A stretch of DNA of 64,000 bases, taken from contig JBFMDH010000029.1 in NCBI GenBank assembly GCA_040754075.1, positions 36,088 through 100,087 on the forward strand, given 5' to 3'. Of the stretch, positions 15,803 to 24,478 are shown in pieces. A model generated the notes under the pieces. It saw only the letters and a list, made by a program, of their open reading frames with translations. It did no database searches and was not told the origin of the DNA. The first letter of the stretch is position 1; the number at the start of each line of letters is the position of its first letter. Source of the stretch: Acidobacteriota bacterium. Its GTDB lineage: Bacteria; Acidobacteriota; Blastocatellia; UBA7656. The position numbers and the translations under genes are program-made.

Positions 15803-18800
15803 TCAAACAAGACGGATTTCGACTTGAATGGATGTTCCTTTGCCGATCTTCGATTGAATCGAAAACTCGCCGTTTAACAACTGTGCCCTTTCCCGCAACC
15901 CGACCAACCCGAGTCCGCCGGATTTGATATTTTCGACTTCAAAACCCTTCCCGTTATCTTCAATGGTAATCATAATCCGGCTTTCGGTTCGTTTGATTTT
16001 CACGCTCGCGCTTGAGGCGTTGGCATGTTTGATAATGTTATTCAAGGATTCCTGAACGATTCGATAAAAGCTGATTTCTTCGCTTTCATTGAAAAGATTA
16101 TCAATCGAGGCGACCTCGCATTCGACCTCGACGACACCCGAGATTTTCTTGCACATTGAGATCAAAGCCTTCGTCAGACCCAACCGGTCAAGCAGTTGCG
16201 GGCGCAGATTGTTGGTTATCTCGCGCACTTCATCAAGCGCCAGAGTTGCCGATTCGGAAATCCTGTCGAGTTCTTTGGCAACCCGCGCTTTATCATCACC
16301 CTTTTTGATGCCGAGCATCGCCCGATTTTTGATAATCACCAAACTTTGCCCCAAACCGTCGTGCAATTCGGCGGCGATGCGTTTACGTTCGGCTTCCTGC
16401 GATTCGATCAACTGCCGCGAAAAAGCGGTTTTGGTTTCGGCAATGGTTCGTAGATGCGAGACGCGGTTGTAATAGATCAAACCTGTGATGAGCGCAACCG
16501 CTAATGCCGCCAAAACACGAAACCACCAGGTTTGATAAAAATACGGATGCACGATGATTTTCACCATCGCGCCGTCCGTGTTCCAAACGCCGTTGGCGTT
16601 GGCGGCGATGACGCGAAACCGATATTCGCCGTGCGGCAAATATGAATAATTCGCTATGCGCTCTCGTCCGGCTTCAACCCAATTTTCTTCAAACCCTTCA
16701 AGTTTGTATTTGAATTTTATCTGTTCGGATTTAATCAAACTCAAACCTGTGTAATGGATTTCAAGATTCGATTGTCCCGGACTCAGTTCGATTGCGGATT
16801 GCGGATGGCGGATTGCGGATTGAAAATGATTTGGGTCAACAGATTTTCTATCTATTGAAATGTTTTCGATGACGACAGGCGGCGGATGCGGATTGATTTT
16901 TTCGGCTTCGGGGTCAATGATGGCGACTCCGCCCATGGTCGCAAACCAGAGTTTGCCGTCTCTGGTTTTTATTGCCGAAGGAATCCTGCCGCCGTTGCAT
17001 TCGGCATTGAGCATTCCGTCTTTTTCGTCGTAAGAAACGCTGTTGAGTTTGGGAATTTTACCGTCAGCAAACTCATTCAACTCCTGACGGCTTACACGAT
17101 GAATACCGCGATTCGAGGACATCCAAAAATTGCCGCGACCATCTTCAAGAATCGCAAAAACGCCGTTGTTGAAAAGCCCGTGTTCGACGCGGTAATTGAA
17201 AAACTTGCCGTCCTTATATCGAACTAAGCCATCGCCATAAGTCCCGAACCACAAAACGCCTTCTGCATCTTCGTAAATGGCACGGACGAATCCTCGCGGA
17301 CTGTTTTCGACATCGCCGAAATTGAAAAACTTGCCGTCTTTGAATTGCGATAATCCGTCAAATGTCCCTAACCAAAGGCTGCCGTTGCGGTCAAAGTGAA
17401 CTGTTATTATTTTGTCATTTAGCAAACCGTCTTTGACCGTGTAATGAGCAATTTCGTTGTCGTCTTTATATTTGTATAAGCCTTCTTCAGTTGCTATCCA
17501 GATATTGCCTGCCTGGTCGGAAGCAAAATCGGTCGCTCCGTTTGGAATATCGTTTTTACCAATTCGCCTGACGGACGAAGGCTCTTCAAATCGCCCGAAT
17601 CCGCCTTCGCCTTGATAACCGAGCCAAACCCGCGCCGAGGTGTCTTCCCACAAACCGCGCATATAAAGCGGAAACCCCGCTGTATATTTAAGTCTTAAAT
17701 TCGTAATTTTTCCGTCCGAGTAACGATTAACGCCTTGTACCGTGCCGATGAAAATATCTCCTTTGCTGGTTTGCAGCAGAGGATAAACTTCATTTCTGTT
17801 GAGACCGTCTTTCACGGATAAAGAAGTAATAAGCTGTCGCCGCAAACGACGCAGTCCGGTGGTTGTCGCCAACCAAAAATTGCCTTCGCGGTCAGTAATA
17901 CCGGGGCCTGCCGGAACAGATTTGCCTGAGTTATACGAAGTGAATTGCCCGTCCTTAAATCTTACCAATTGCCCGTTAACCGGCGCGTCCAGATTTGCCG
18001 TCCCGAAAACGAACCAAATGCTTCCTTCTGCATCATCGAAAATCGTTTGGAGATTCAATTCTTTCAAAGCGGGAATTTCATTTTTCGTCAACGTCGTTAC
18101 TTTCCCGTCCGCGAGGCGGCAAAGTTTCTCTTTGAACCTAATCCATAAAGCACCTTGGTTATCTTCGTAAGCCAGCAAACTATTGACTAAAGTTAGATAT
18201 TCAGACGGCTGACTGAGAGCATAATTTGTCGTCTGTCCGGCTTTCTGCCACGTCACTTTGTTTCGTTCAAACGTCCATTTCGCCCCCGATTTTCCATAAT
18301 AAAAACGTTTGACGCCTTTTTCTTTTTGGTCGGAAACCGGAATAAACTTGCCATCCCGCAAATAATAAAATCTGTCAGCGCCCTCGATAACGGCATTTCC
18401 ATTCCCATCCGAAACAATAGCGATTGAACTGCCAAAGGTTTCGGGAGGCTGATACGAAGCGAACGCGCCGTTTCGATAAACCGTGACCACGCCATTTTCA
18501 GCCGCCGCCCAGACCGCGCCGTCTTTGTCAACAAAAATCCCTGAGAACCGATTGTTGAGAATGCCTTTCGTGTTGCCTTTATCAAAAATCGTAAAACGCA
18601 CGCCGTCAAATCGCGCCAGCCCGTCAAACGTCGAAAGCCACAAATAACCATCGGGCGTTTGCGCGACCCCCGTGACAGTGTTTTGCGGCAAGCCGTTTGC
18701 GGTCGTCCAGGTGTCAAAGCCGTATTCCTGAGCCTTCGCCAAAGTGGATAAACCAACGACGATATAAACGGATAGCGTCAGGAATCTTAAACTCCAATGT

Positions 18801-18817
18801 CGTGACTTGATATACAT
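15803..18817 (-). CDS. Reg_prop/Y_Y_Y periplasmic sensor histidine kinase
   Basis: 1004 residues: signal peptide or first membrane segment (LRFLTLSVYIVVGLSTLAKA), two seven-bladed Reg_prop propellers to about residue 650 (repeated DGYLWLST, G-IW-AT, DGLNRNEVY motifs), a Y_Y_Y immunoglobulin-like domain about 680-760 (FKYKLEGFEENWVEAG), one membrane helix (WWFRVLAALAVALITGLIYY), then a HisKA_3 kinase. The phosphoacceptor is His819 in AELHDGLGQS, and the ATPase end has NNIIKHA and GLGLVGLRERA. It should sense an extracellular ligand and phosphorylate the regulator encoded 10 bp downstream. In gut Bacteroidetes such sensors detect glycans; the ligand here is unknown. Confidence 0.95.
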   Translation of the reverse strand: MYIKSRHWSLRFLTLSVYIVVGLSTLAKAQEYGFDTWTTANGLPQNTVTGVAQTPDGYLWLSTFDGLARFDGVRFTIFDKGNTKGILNNRFSGIFVDKDGAVWAAAENGVVTVYRNGAFASYQPPETFGSSIAIVSDGNGNAVIEGADRFYYLRDGKFIPVSDQKEKGVKRFYYGKSGAKWTFERNKVTWQKAGQTTNYALSQPSEYLTLVNSLLAYEDNQGALWIRFKEKLCRLADGKVTTLTKNEIPALKELNLQTIFDDAEGSIWFVFGTANLDAPVNGQLVRFKDGQFTSYNSGKSVPAGPGITDREGNFWLATTTGLRRLRRQLITSLSVKDGLNRNEVYPLLQTSKGDIFIGTVQGVNRYSDGKITNLRLKYTAGFPLYMRGLWEDTSARVWLGYQGEGGFGRFEEPSSVRRIGKNDIPNGATDFASDQAGNIWIATEEGLYKYKDDNEIAHYTVKDGLLNDKIITVHFDRNGSLWLGTFDGLSQFKDGKFFNFGDVENSPRGFVRAIYEDAEGVLWFGTYGDGLVRYKDGKFFNYRVEHGLFNNGVFAILEDGRGNFWMSSNRGIHRVSRQELNEFADGKIPKLNSVSYDEKDGMLNAECNGGRIPSAIKTRDGKLWFATMGGVAIIDPEAEKINPHPPPVVIENISIDRKSVDPNHFQSAIRHPQSAIELSPGQSNLEIHYTGLSLIKSEQIKFKYKLEGFEENWVEAGRERIANYSYLPHGEYRFRVIAANANGVWNTDGAMVKIIVHPYFYQTWWFRVLAALAVALITGLIYYNRVSHLRTIAETKTAFSRQLIESQEAERKRIAAELHDGLGQSLVIIKNRAMLGIKKGDDKARVAKELDRISESATLALDEVREITNNLRPQLLDRLGLTKALISMCKKISGVVEVECEVASIDNLFNESEEISFYRIVQESLNNIIKHANASSASVKIKRTESRIMITIEDNGKGFEVENIKSGGLGLVGLRERAQLLNGEFSIQSKIGKGTSIQVEIRLV

Positions 18818-19171
18818 TTTGAATGGAAAATATTTATAACATATTTTGGCGGGTAATTTGATTTTAAGTTGTAAATCGAGAAACTACCGTAAGCTTCCCC
18901 GTCGAGTTGACAGTTCAAAAGTAGCGGTTTCGGCATGCCATTGTCTGTGGGTGGGAATTGGCCACTGTTGTGTAGTGGATGAAGAGACAAAAATTCAACC
19001 CGGACTTTCATTCTGATTGCACCTCGTTCGGGGCTGGTCAGAAGCGGTTATTGATCCTGGGTTGAAACATCGGTACAAAAGACAGCTTTTAGGGTTTTCA
19101 TGGTGTCTCGAATGTCATGGATGATCCCTAACTTCGTGGGGGTTCGCCTAAGCCCGTGCACCAAGCGCGCC

Positions 19172-19203
19172 AAAAAAGCAAAAGCCGCTCAAGAAGGCGG
19201 CTT
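19172..19203 (-). terminator. Terminator downstream of tRNA-Gln
   Basis: Read on the minus strand, AAGCCGC and GCGGCTT (19197-19203 and 19182-19188) form a 7-bp stem followed by TTGCTTTTTT, about 22 bases past the tRNA 3' end. Confidence 0.7.
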
Positions 19204-19224
19204 CTAAACGATTGAAACGAAATA

Positions 19225-19295
19225 CTGGGAGGCAGGGATTCGAACCCCGATAGGCGGATCCAGAGACCGCAGTCCTACCATTGAACGACCTCCCA
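19225..19295 (-). tRNA. tRNA-Gln (anticodon CUG)
   Basis: 71 bases that fold as a tRNA: acceptor TGGGAGG/CCTCCCA with discriminator G, D-arm GTTCAATGGTAGGAC, anticodon loop CTCTGGA giving CUG (reads CAG), T-arm CGGGGTTCGAATCCCTG. The closing pair of the anticodon stem is T-T. CCA is not encoded. U at position 1 and this anticodon fit tRNA-Gln. Its 3' end points toward the islet at 11345-19224. Confidence 0.92.
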
Positions 19296-19465
19296 TTGAT
19301 TTGTCAAAAACGACCCTCAGACTATAGCGAACCGGCTTTTTTATTGTCAAGTTTTACGCTTTTTAATAAACCAAGATGACGCTTCGCTGCACCTGGTGGT
19401 AAGTTATCTCTCCCGGTCGAGTTGATTTTCACTGTCACCCACATTGAGTTTTTCGGAGGAGCCTT

Positions 19466-22400
19466 ATGAATCACCGCAAATATTTTTTCTGTCTCATGCT
19501 GACTCTGGCAATGATTAGTTCAATCGCTCTACGACAACCCACCGAGGCGCAAACTTCGGCTAACCGCGCGGTCACTGCCCTGCCTTCGTTTTATGAACCG
19601 GCAATCTCTCCAGACCGCAATGAAATCGCTTTCGTTTCGGGCGGCGACATCTGGACAGTGCCAACCGCAGGCGGCGAAGCGCGGCTGCTGGTTTCCCATC
19701 CGGCAACCGAATCGCGCCCGCTCTATTCGCCCGACGGCAAACGTCTCGCCTTCGTATCGGCGCGCACCGGCAATGGCGACATCTATATCCTCAATCTCTC
19801 GACAGGCGATTTGCAACGACTCACATTCGACGACGCAGCAGAACAACTCAACAACTGGTCGCGGGATGGCAAATGGCTCTACTTTCATTCCGGCAGCAAA
19901 GAGATTTCCGGGCGCGGCGACATCTATCGCGTCAGCATCGACGGCGGCACGCCTATGCAAGTGACTGCCGACCGTTACACCAATGAATTTTTTGCAGCCC
20001 CCGCACCCGATGGCTCAACCCTTGCCTTCAATGCGCGCGGCAACGCTTCGGCGCAATGGTGGCGCAAGGGTCATTCGCACCTCGATGAATCGGAAATCTG
20101 GCTCATGCGCGAAGGCGAAGCCAGCACCTATGAACGCCTCACCGAAGGCGGCGCGAAAGAGTTGTGGGCAATGTGGGGCGTCGACGGAAAAAATATTTAT
20201 TACGTCTCAGACCGCAGCGGCGCGCAAAACCTCTGGACGCGCCCGCTCAAAGGTCAAGCGCGGCAACTGACGCAATTCAAAGACGGGCGAGTGCTCTATC
20301 CGACGATTTCTTACGATGGCAAAACCATCGTTTTTGAACGCGATTTCGGCATCTGGAAATTTGATACGGCAAACCATCAAGCCAGCGAAGTCAACATCAC
20401 GCGACGCGGCGCTGCCTCCGCCGCCGCGGTTGAACACCTGACCCTCACTTCACAATTCAATGAACTGGCGCTGTCGCCCGATGGCAAAAAAGTGGCGTTC
20501 ATCGCGCGCGGCGAAATTTTTGCCGCCTCTGCCAAAGATGGCGGCGACGGGGCGCGCGTCACGAATACGCCCGCGCCCGAATCCCATATCGTGTGGCTCG
20601 CAGACAGCAAGCGCCTCGTCTATGCTTCGACACGCGATGGCGCGCCGCATCTTTTCCTATATGACTTCGCGCAAAATAAAGAGACCCAACTCACAAACGG
20701 CGCGAGCGCAGACACTTTGCCTGCGGTGTCGCCCGATGGCAAGATGGTTGCCTTCGTTCGTGATGCGAAAGCCTTGCGGGTTATCGACCTCGAATCGAAA
20801 CAAGAGCGTGAGTTGGCAACCGGCTTTCTCGACCGCCCGCCGTTTGACCCGGATCGCCCAATCATCTGGTCGCCCGACAGTCGTTGGATTGCCTTTATGA
20901 ATGTCGGCGAACGCGCATTTAAAAATATTCAGGTGGTTCAAGCCGCAGGCGGAACCAGTAAACCCATCAGCTTCCTGAGCAACGCCTTTTCAAATGCGAT
21001 GGCTTGGAGTCCCGACGGCACTTACATTTTATTCAATAGCAGTCAGCGCACCGAATCGCCGAGCCTGGCGCGCATCGATTTGTTGCCGCGCACTCCGAAA
21101 TTCCGCGAAGACCAGTTCACCGCTTTATTCAAAGACACCACGCCGCGCACCCAGCCGCCACGCACCCCTGCGCCGCAGGACAATACGCCAACCGCGCAAC
21201 CCAACAAAGAAGAACCGAAAAAAGATAACTCGAAAAATGTGGAAATCGTTTTTGAGGGCATCAACCGCCGCTTGAACATTCTGCCGATTGGCGTTGATGT
21301 CAACTCGTTCACCATCAGTCCCGATGGCAAAACTTTGTTGATGCAGGCAAGCGGCTCAGGTCAGTTCAATCTCTATACCTATCCGCTTGATGAACTGACG
21401 CGGGAAAACGCGGTCGCAAGGCAACTCACCACCACACCCGGCTTTAAAACCGACGCCCAATTTACCCCTGATGGTCGTGAAGTTTTTTACCTCGAAGGCG
21501 GACGCATCAACATCATCACCCTGGACAATCGGCAATCGCGCCCGCTTGCGGTCACTGCCGAAATGGATGTCGATTTCGCCAAAGAAAAACACGAAGTCTT
21601 CAGGCAGGCGTGGACGCTTTTACGCGATAATTTTTATGACGCCAATTTTCACGGCGCGAACTGGGAAGCGGTGCGCGAAACCTTTGCGCCGCATATTGCC
21701 GGCGCGCGCACCGGCGATGAACTGCGCCGCCTGATTAATTTGATGGTCGGCGAATTGAACGCTTCGCATCTCGGCATCAATCCGCCATTCAACCAAGCCG
21801 CGCAAACTTCAGCAGTCGGCAGACCCGGTCTACGCTTTGACCGCGCAACCTATGAGGCATCAGGGAAACTAAGAATCACCGAAGTCATCGCGCTTTCGCC
21901 CGCGGCGATTGCCAATATCAAAACGGGCGAATACCTCATCGCGGTTGACGGCACAACCATCAATGCGCGAACCAACCTCGATGAACTGCTCACCAATAAA
22001 GTCAATCGCCGCGTGGCGCTCACCATCGCGGCTTCCGCCGACGGCGCAACCTCCCGCGAAGTCGCCATCAAACCGGTGAGCAACGGCACAGAAGCGGGAC
22101 TGCTTTATCGCGATTGGGTCGCCAAAAATCGCGCGTATGTTGACCGCGCAAGCCAGGGGCGGCTCGGCTATGTGCATATTCCAGATATGTCCGACGCTTC
22201 GCTTGCGCAACTCTATGTTGACCTCGACGCCGAAAATCACCGACGCGAAGGGGTCGTGGTTGATATTCGCAACAACAACGGCGGCTTTGTGAATGTTTAC
22301 GCCATTGATGTGTTTGCGCGGCGCGGCTATATCACCATGACGCCGCGCGGCTATCCGTCATCGCCGATGCGCACCATGAATGGGCAACGCGCACTGGAAC

Positions 22401-22729
22401 TTCCGACTATTTTAATCACCAATCAACATTCGCTTTCCGATGCCGAAGATTTCACCGAAGGCTACCGCAGTTTGAAACTCGGTAAAGTCGTCGGCGAACC
22501 GACCTCGGGGTGGATCATTTATACCTGGAATCTCGGCTTGATTGACGGCTCGACGTTTCGCGTGCCGCGCATGAAATGCGAAGACAGCAATGGCAAAAAC
22601 ATGGAACTGGTGCCGCGTCCGGTCGATATTCCGGTATCGCGTCCGATTGGCGAAACCTACACCGATAGGGATTCGCAACTCGATACCGCGGTTCGCGAAT
22701 TAACGAAACAACTCGGCGCGAAAAAATGA
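19466..22729 (+). CDS. Tricorn-like secreted S41 peptidase with beta-propellers and PDZ
   Basis: 1087 residues: signal peptide to about 29, PD40/WD40-like propeller repeats (SPDG-K-AF motifs) from about 40 to 700 with a Pro/Lys-rich linker near 555-590, an S41 core with a helical bundle around 710-770, a PDZ domain about 790-870 (SPAAIANIKTGEYLIAVDG), and the catalytic S41 domain. VVVDIRNNNGGF and NQHSLSDAEDF are S41 landmarks; Ser991 is the likely nucleophile. This matches the Tricorn family, which trims peptides, but here it carries a signal peptide. ATG 19466 follows CGGAGGAGCCTT. It is monocistronic with its own promoter region after tRNA-Gln. Confidence 0.92.
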   Translation: MNHRKYFFCLMLTLAMISSIALRQPTEAQTSANRAVTALPSFYEPAISPDRNEIAFVSGGDIWTVPTAGGEARLLVSHPATESRPLYSPDGKRLAFVSARTGNGDIYILNLSTGDLQRLTFDDAAEQLNNWSRDGKWLYFHSGSKEISGRGDIYRVSIDGGTPMQVTADRYTNEFFAAPAPDGSTLAFNARGNASAQWWRKGHSHLDESEIWLMREGEASTYERLTEGGAKELWAMWGVDGKNIYYVSDRSGAQNLWTRPLKGQARQLTQFKDGRVLYPTISYDGKTIVFERDFGIWKFDTANHQASEVNITRRGAASAAAVEHLTLTSQFNELALSPDGKKVAFIARGEIFAASAKDGGDGARVTNTPAPESHIVWLADSKRLVYASTRDGAPHLFLYDFAQNKETQLTNGASADTLPAVSPDGKMVAFVRDAKALRVIDLESKQERELATGFLDRPPFDPDRPIIWSPDSRWIAFMNVGERAFKNIQVVQAAGGTSKPISFLSNAFSNAMAWSPDGTYILFNSSQRTESPSLARIDLLPRTPKFREDQFTALFKDTTPRTQPPRTPAPQDNTPTAQPNKEEPKKDNSKNVEIVFEGINRRLNILPIGVDVNSFTISPDGKTLLMQASGSGQFNLYTYPLDELTRENAVARQLTTTPGFKTDAQFTPDGREVFYLEGGRINIITLDNRQSRPLAVTAEMDVDFAKEKHEVFRQAWTLLRDNFYDANFHGANWEAVRETFAPHIAGARTGDELRRLINLMVGELNASHLGINPPFNQAAQTSAVGRPGLRFDRATYEASGKLRITEVIALSPAAIANIKTGEYLIAVDGTTINARTNLDELLTNKVNRRVALTIAASADGATSREVAIKPVSNGTEAGLLYRDWVAKNRAYVDRASQGRLGYVHIPDMSDASLAQLYVDLDAENHRREGVVVDIRNNNGGFVNVYAIDVFARRGYITMTPRGYPSSPMRTMNGQRALELPTILITNQHSLSDAEDFTEGYRSLKLGKVVGEPTSGWIIYTWNLGLIDGSTFRVPRMKCEDSNGKNMELVPRPVDIPVSRPIGETYTDRDSQLDTAVRELTKQLGAKK

Positions 22730-22900
22730 GCAATCCGAATTCGCGACCGTTTGCGTAAAACAAGAACTGCATAAGAAAGTATGAAGCAGGAACGATGAAC
22801 GATGAACAAAAGATTTTATACTTCATCGTTTATCATTCCTGCTTCAGGTTTAAAAAATACGACCATCAGTTCTCAGGACTGATTTGAAAGGAGAAAAACT

Positions 22901-23290
22901 TTGGCAACCCCTGAACAGATAAACGAAATCGTTGCGGCTTATTTTGCTGCAACCCGCGCGATGGATAAAGCGGCTTGGCTTGCGACTTTTGCCGAAGACG
23001 GTGTGAGCATTGACCCGGTTGGCGCGCCGCCAATGGATACGAATGAAAAACGCGCAGCATTTTTTGACGGTATTGTCGGCGCATTTGAAACCGTGGGTCT
23101 AAGCGAACAGGAAATTTATCTTGCAGACAACAGCGCCGCTGTGAAATGGACGGGGCAAGGCACAGGCAAAAACGGGCGCGAAGTGAGCTTTGCAGGCATA
23201 GATGTTTTTGAAATTAATGACCAAGGCAAAATACACAGCATACGCGGCTATTGGAACCCTGCGGCAATGATGGCGGAATTGCTGGGCTAA
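22901..23290 (+). CDS. NTF2-like (SnoaL-fold) protein
   Basis: 129 residues with the NTF2-like pattern: an N-terminal helix pair (INEIVAAYFAATRAMDKAAWLATFAEDG), a VSIDPVGAPP strand, then AVKWTGQGTGKNGREVSFAGIDVFEINDQGKI and the closing IRGYWNPAAMMAEL. Similar proteins are small enzymes (isomerases, cyclases) or ligand binders; no specific catalytic residue can be assigned. The start is TTG 22901 with AAGGAG 7 bases before it; no ATG fits. It is a single gene between the peptidase and a convergent operon. Confidence 0.85.
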   Translation: MATPEQINEIVAAYFAATRAMDKAAWLATFAEDGVSIDPVGAPPMDTNEKRAAFFDGIVGAFETVGLSEQEIYLADNSAAVKWTGQGTGKNGREVSFAGIDVFEINDQGKIHSIRGYWNPAAMMAELLG

Positions 23291-23397
23291 TCAATAGTTT
23301 TGCGATGCCGCTTTTTTACAGCGACCTGGTGAAGTCATATCCGACGACCTGCAAAATTCATTGGATAATCGTTCATCTCAGTTGGCAAAAAGCATGC

Positions 23398-24441
23398 TCA
23401 ACGTTTTGGTTTACCCTGGGCAAAGATCGACTTGCCGGCTTTCTCTTCAAAATAAGTTACTTCCTCTACGCGGGTGCCGCGCAAGATGAATTGCACACTC
23501 ACATCAGGCTTTCCTTCAAATTTGAAGTGCACAATATTTTTCTCGACGTTTCCGGCAGCATCAGATATTTGTCCGCTACCTGTCTGTCGAAGAAAATATT
23601 TTAGCGAGCCTGCATTCCATCGCAATTTCCCGTCAACTCCATCCACCACCACATTCATAAGTAAAGGTTCATCTTGAGCTTCAAATTCATATCGTCCAGC
23701 CAACTGCTCAACCATCCCGCCGCTCAATGCTGAGCGCCTGTCCGAAGTTGCCGAATCAGTCGTGACATCAGCCGCCTGCTCTTTCGATGAATCGGGAATA
23801 CGTTTCACAGAAACCTTCGAGGCGGAATCGGTCGCCTCGCTTTCCGCCGCCACGTCTATGGTTTGAGTCGAGGTATTGGTTGCAGAAGACTTGGGACGAT
23901 TGCCGCGAGGCGCGGATTCACGCGGTTCACCGGTTCCAGCCACAGGCGAATCGACGCGGCTATCCGGTGAGCGGCGCGGCACATTGGCGATGGCGCTGGC
24001 GAACAGGTCGCGGCTGTAATAACCAACGCGGCTGACTCCGTCACTCGTCTCGCCCGATGCGTAAGTCAAAACGATGTGCGCGGTGGCAAAATACTCTTCG
24101 AGCTTTCCTTTGCTGTTGGTTTGCGAAGCCGTGGGTCGCGCCGGCAACCTTAAAGCCTGCAAAACATCGGCACGGTCGCGCGTCGCCGGATAAATCGCTT
24201 CAATGCGTTCAACAACTGAAGTCTCACCATTATACTGTACAAAAATCTTTTCGCTCGCGTTTGTAGATTGGTATTCGGAAAGCGTATCGCTTATCTGGCG
24301 CGCGGCTTGACCGAGCACCCGTTCCACATCGGTTTTGGTGCTTTTGCCCGGTGTGAGTCCTTTGTAGGAACTCTGCCCGAAACCCGCGACACAGCCGAAC
24401 AACACCAAAATCATCATCATCGAAACTCTGTTTACCATCAC
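23398..24441 (-). CDS. Secreted protein of unknown family
   Basis: 347 residues. A signal peptide (MMMILVLFGCVAGFG) is followed by a globular N-terminal domain (about 23-150, starting YKGLTPGKSTKTDVERVLG, reminiscent of the SmpA/BamE-like GMTK-EV--LG motif). Then comes a Ser/Thr/Pro-rich linker (about 160-250) and a beta-rich C-terminal domain (about 250-345, LAGRYEFEAQDEPLLMNVVVDG). It lies 37 bp downstream of the 1204-residue protein gene in the same direction and is the last gene of that operon. Envelope location is likely; function is unknown. Confidence 0.8.
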   Translation of the reverse strand: MMVNRVSMMMILVLFGCVAGFGQSSYKGLTPGKSTKTDVERVLGQAARQISDTLSEYQSTNASEKIFVQYNGETSVVERIEAIYPATRDRADVLQALRLPARPTASQTNSKGKLEEYFATAHIVLTYASGETSDGVSRVGYYSRDLFASAIANVPRRSPDSRVDSPVAGTGEPRESAPRGNRPKSSATNTSTQTIDVAAESEATDSASKVSVKRIPDSSKEQAADVTTDSATSDRRSALSGGMVEQLAGRYEFEAQDEPLLMNVVVDGVDGKLRWNAGSLKYFLRQTGSGQISDAAGNVEKNIVHFKFEGKPDVSVQFILRGTRVEEVTYFEEKAGKSIFAQGKPKR

Positions 24442-24478
24442 GCTTACCTCCTAGCTTTTTTGGACAACCGGTCAGCGA

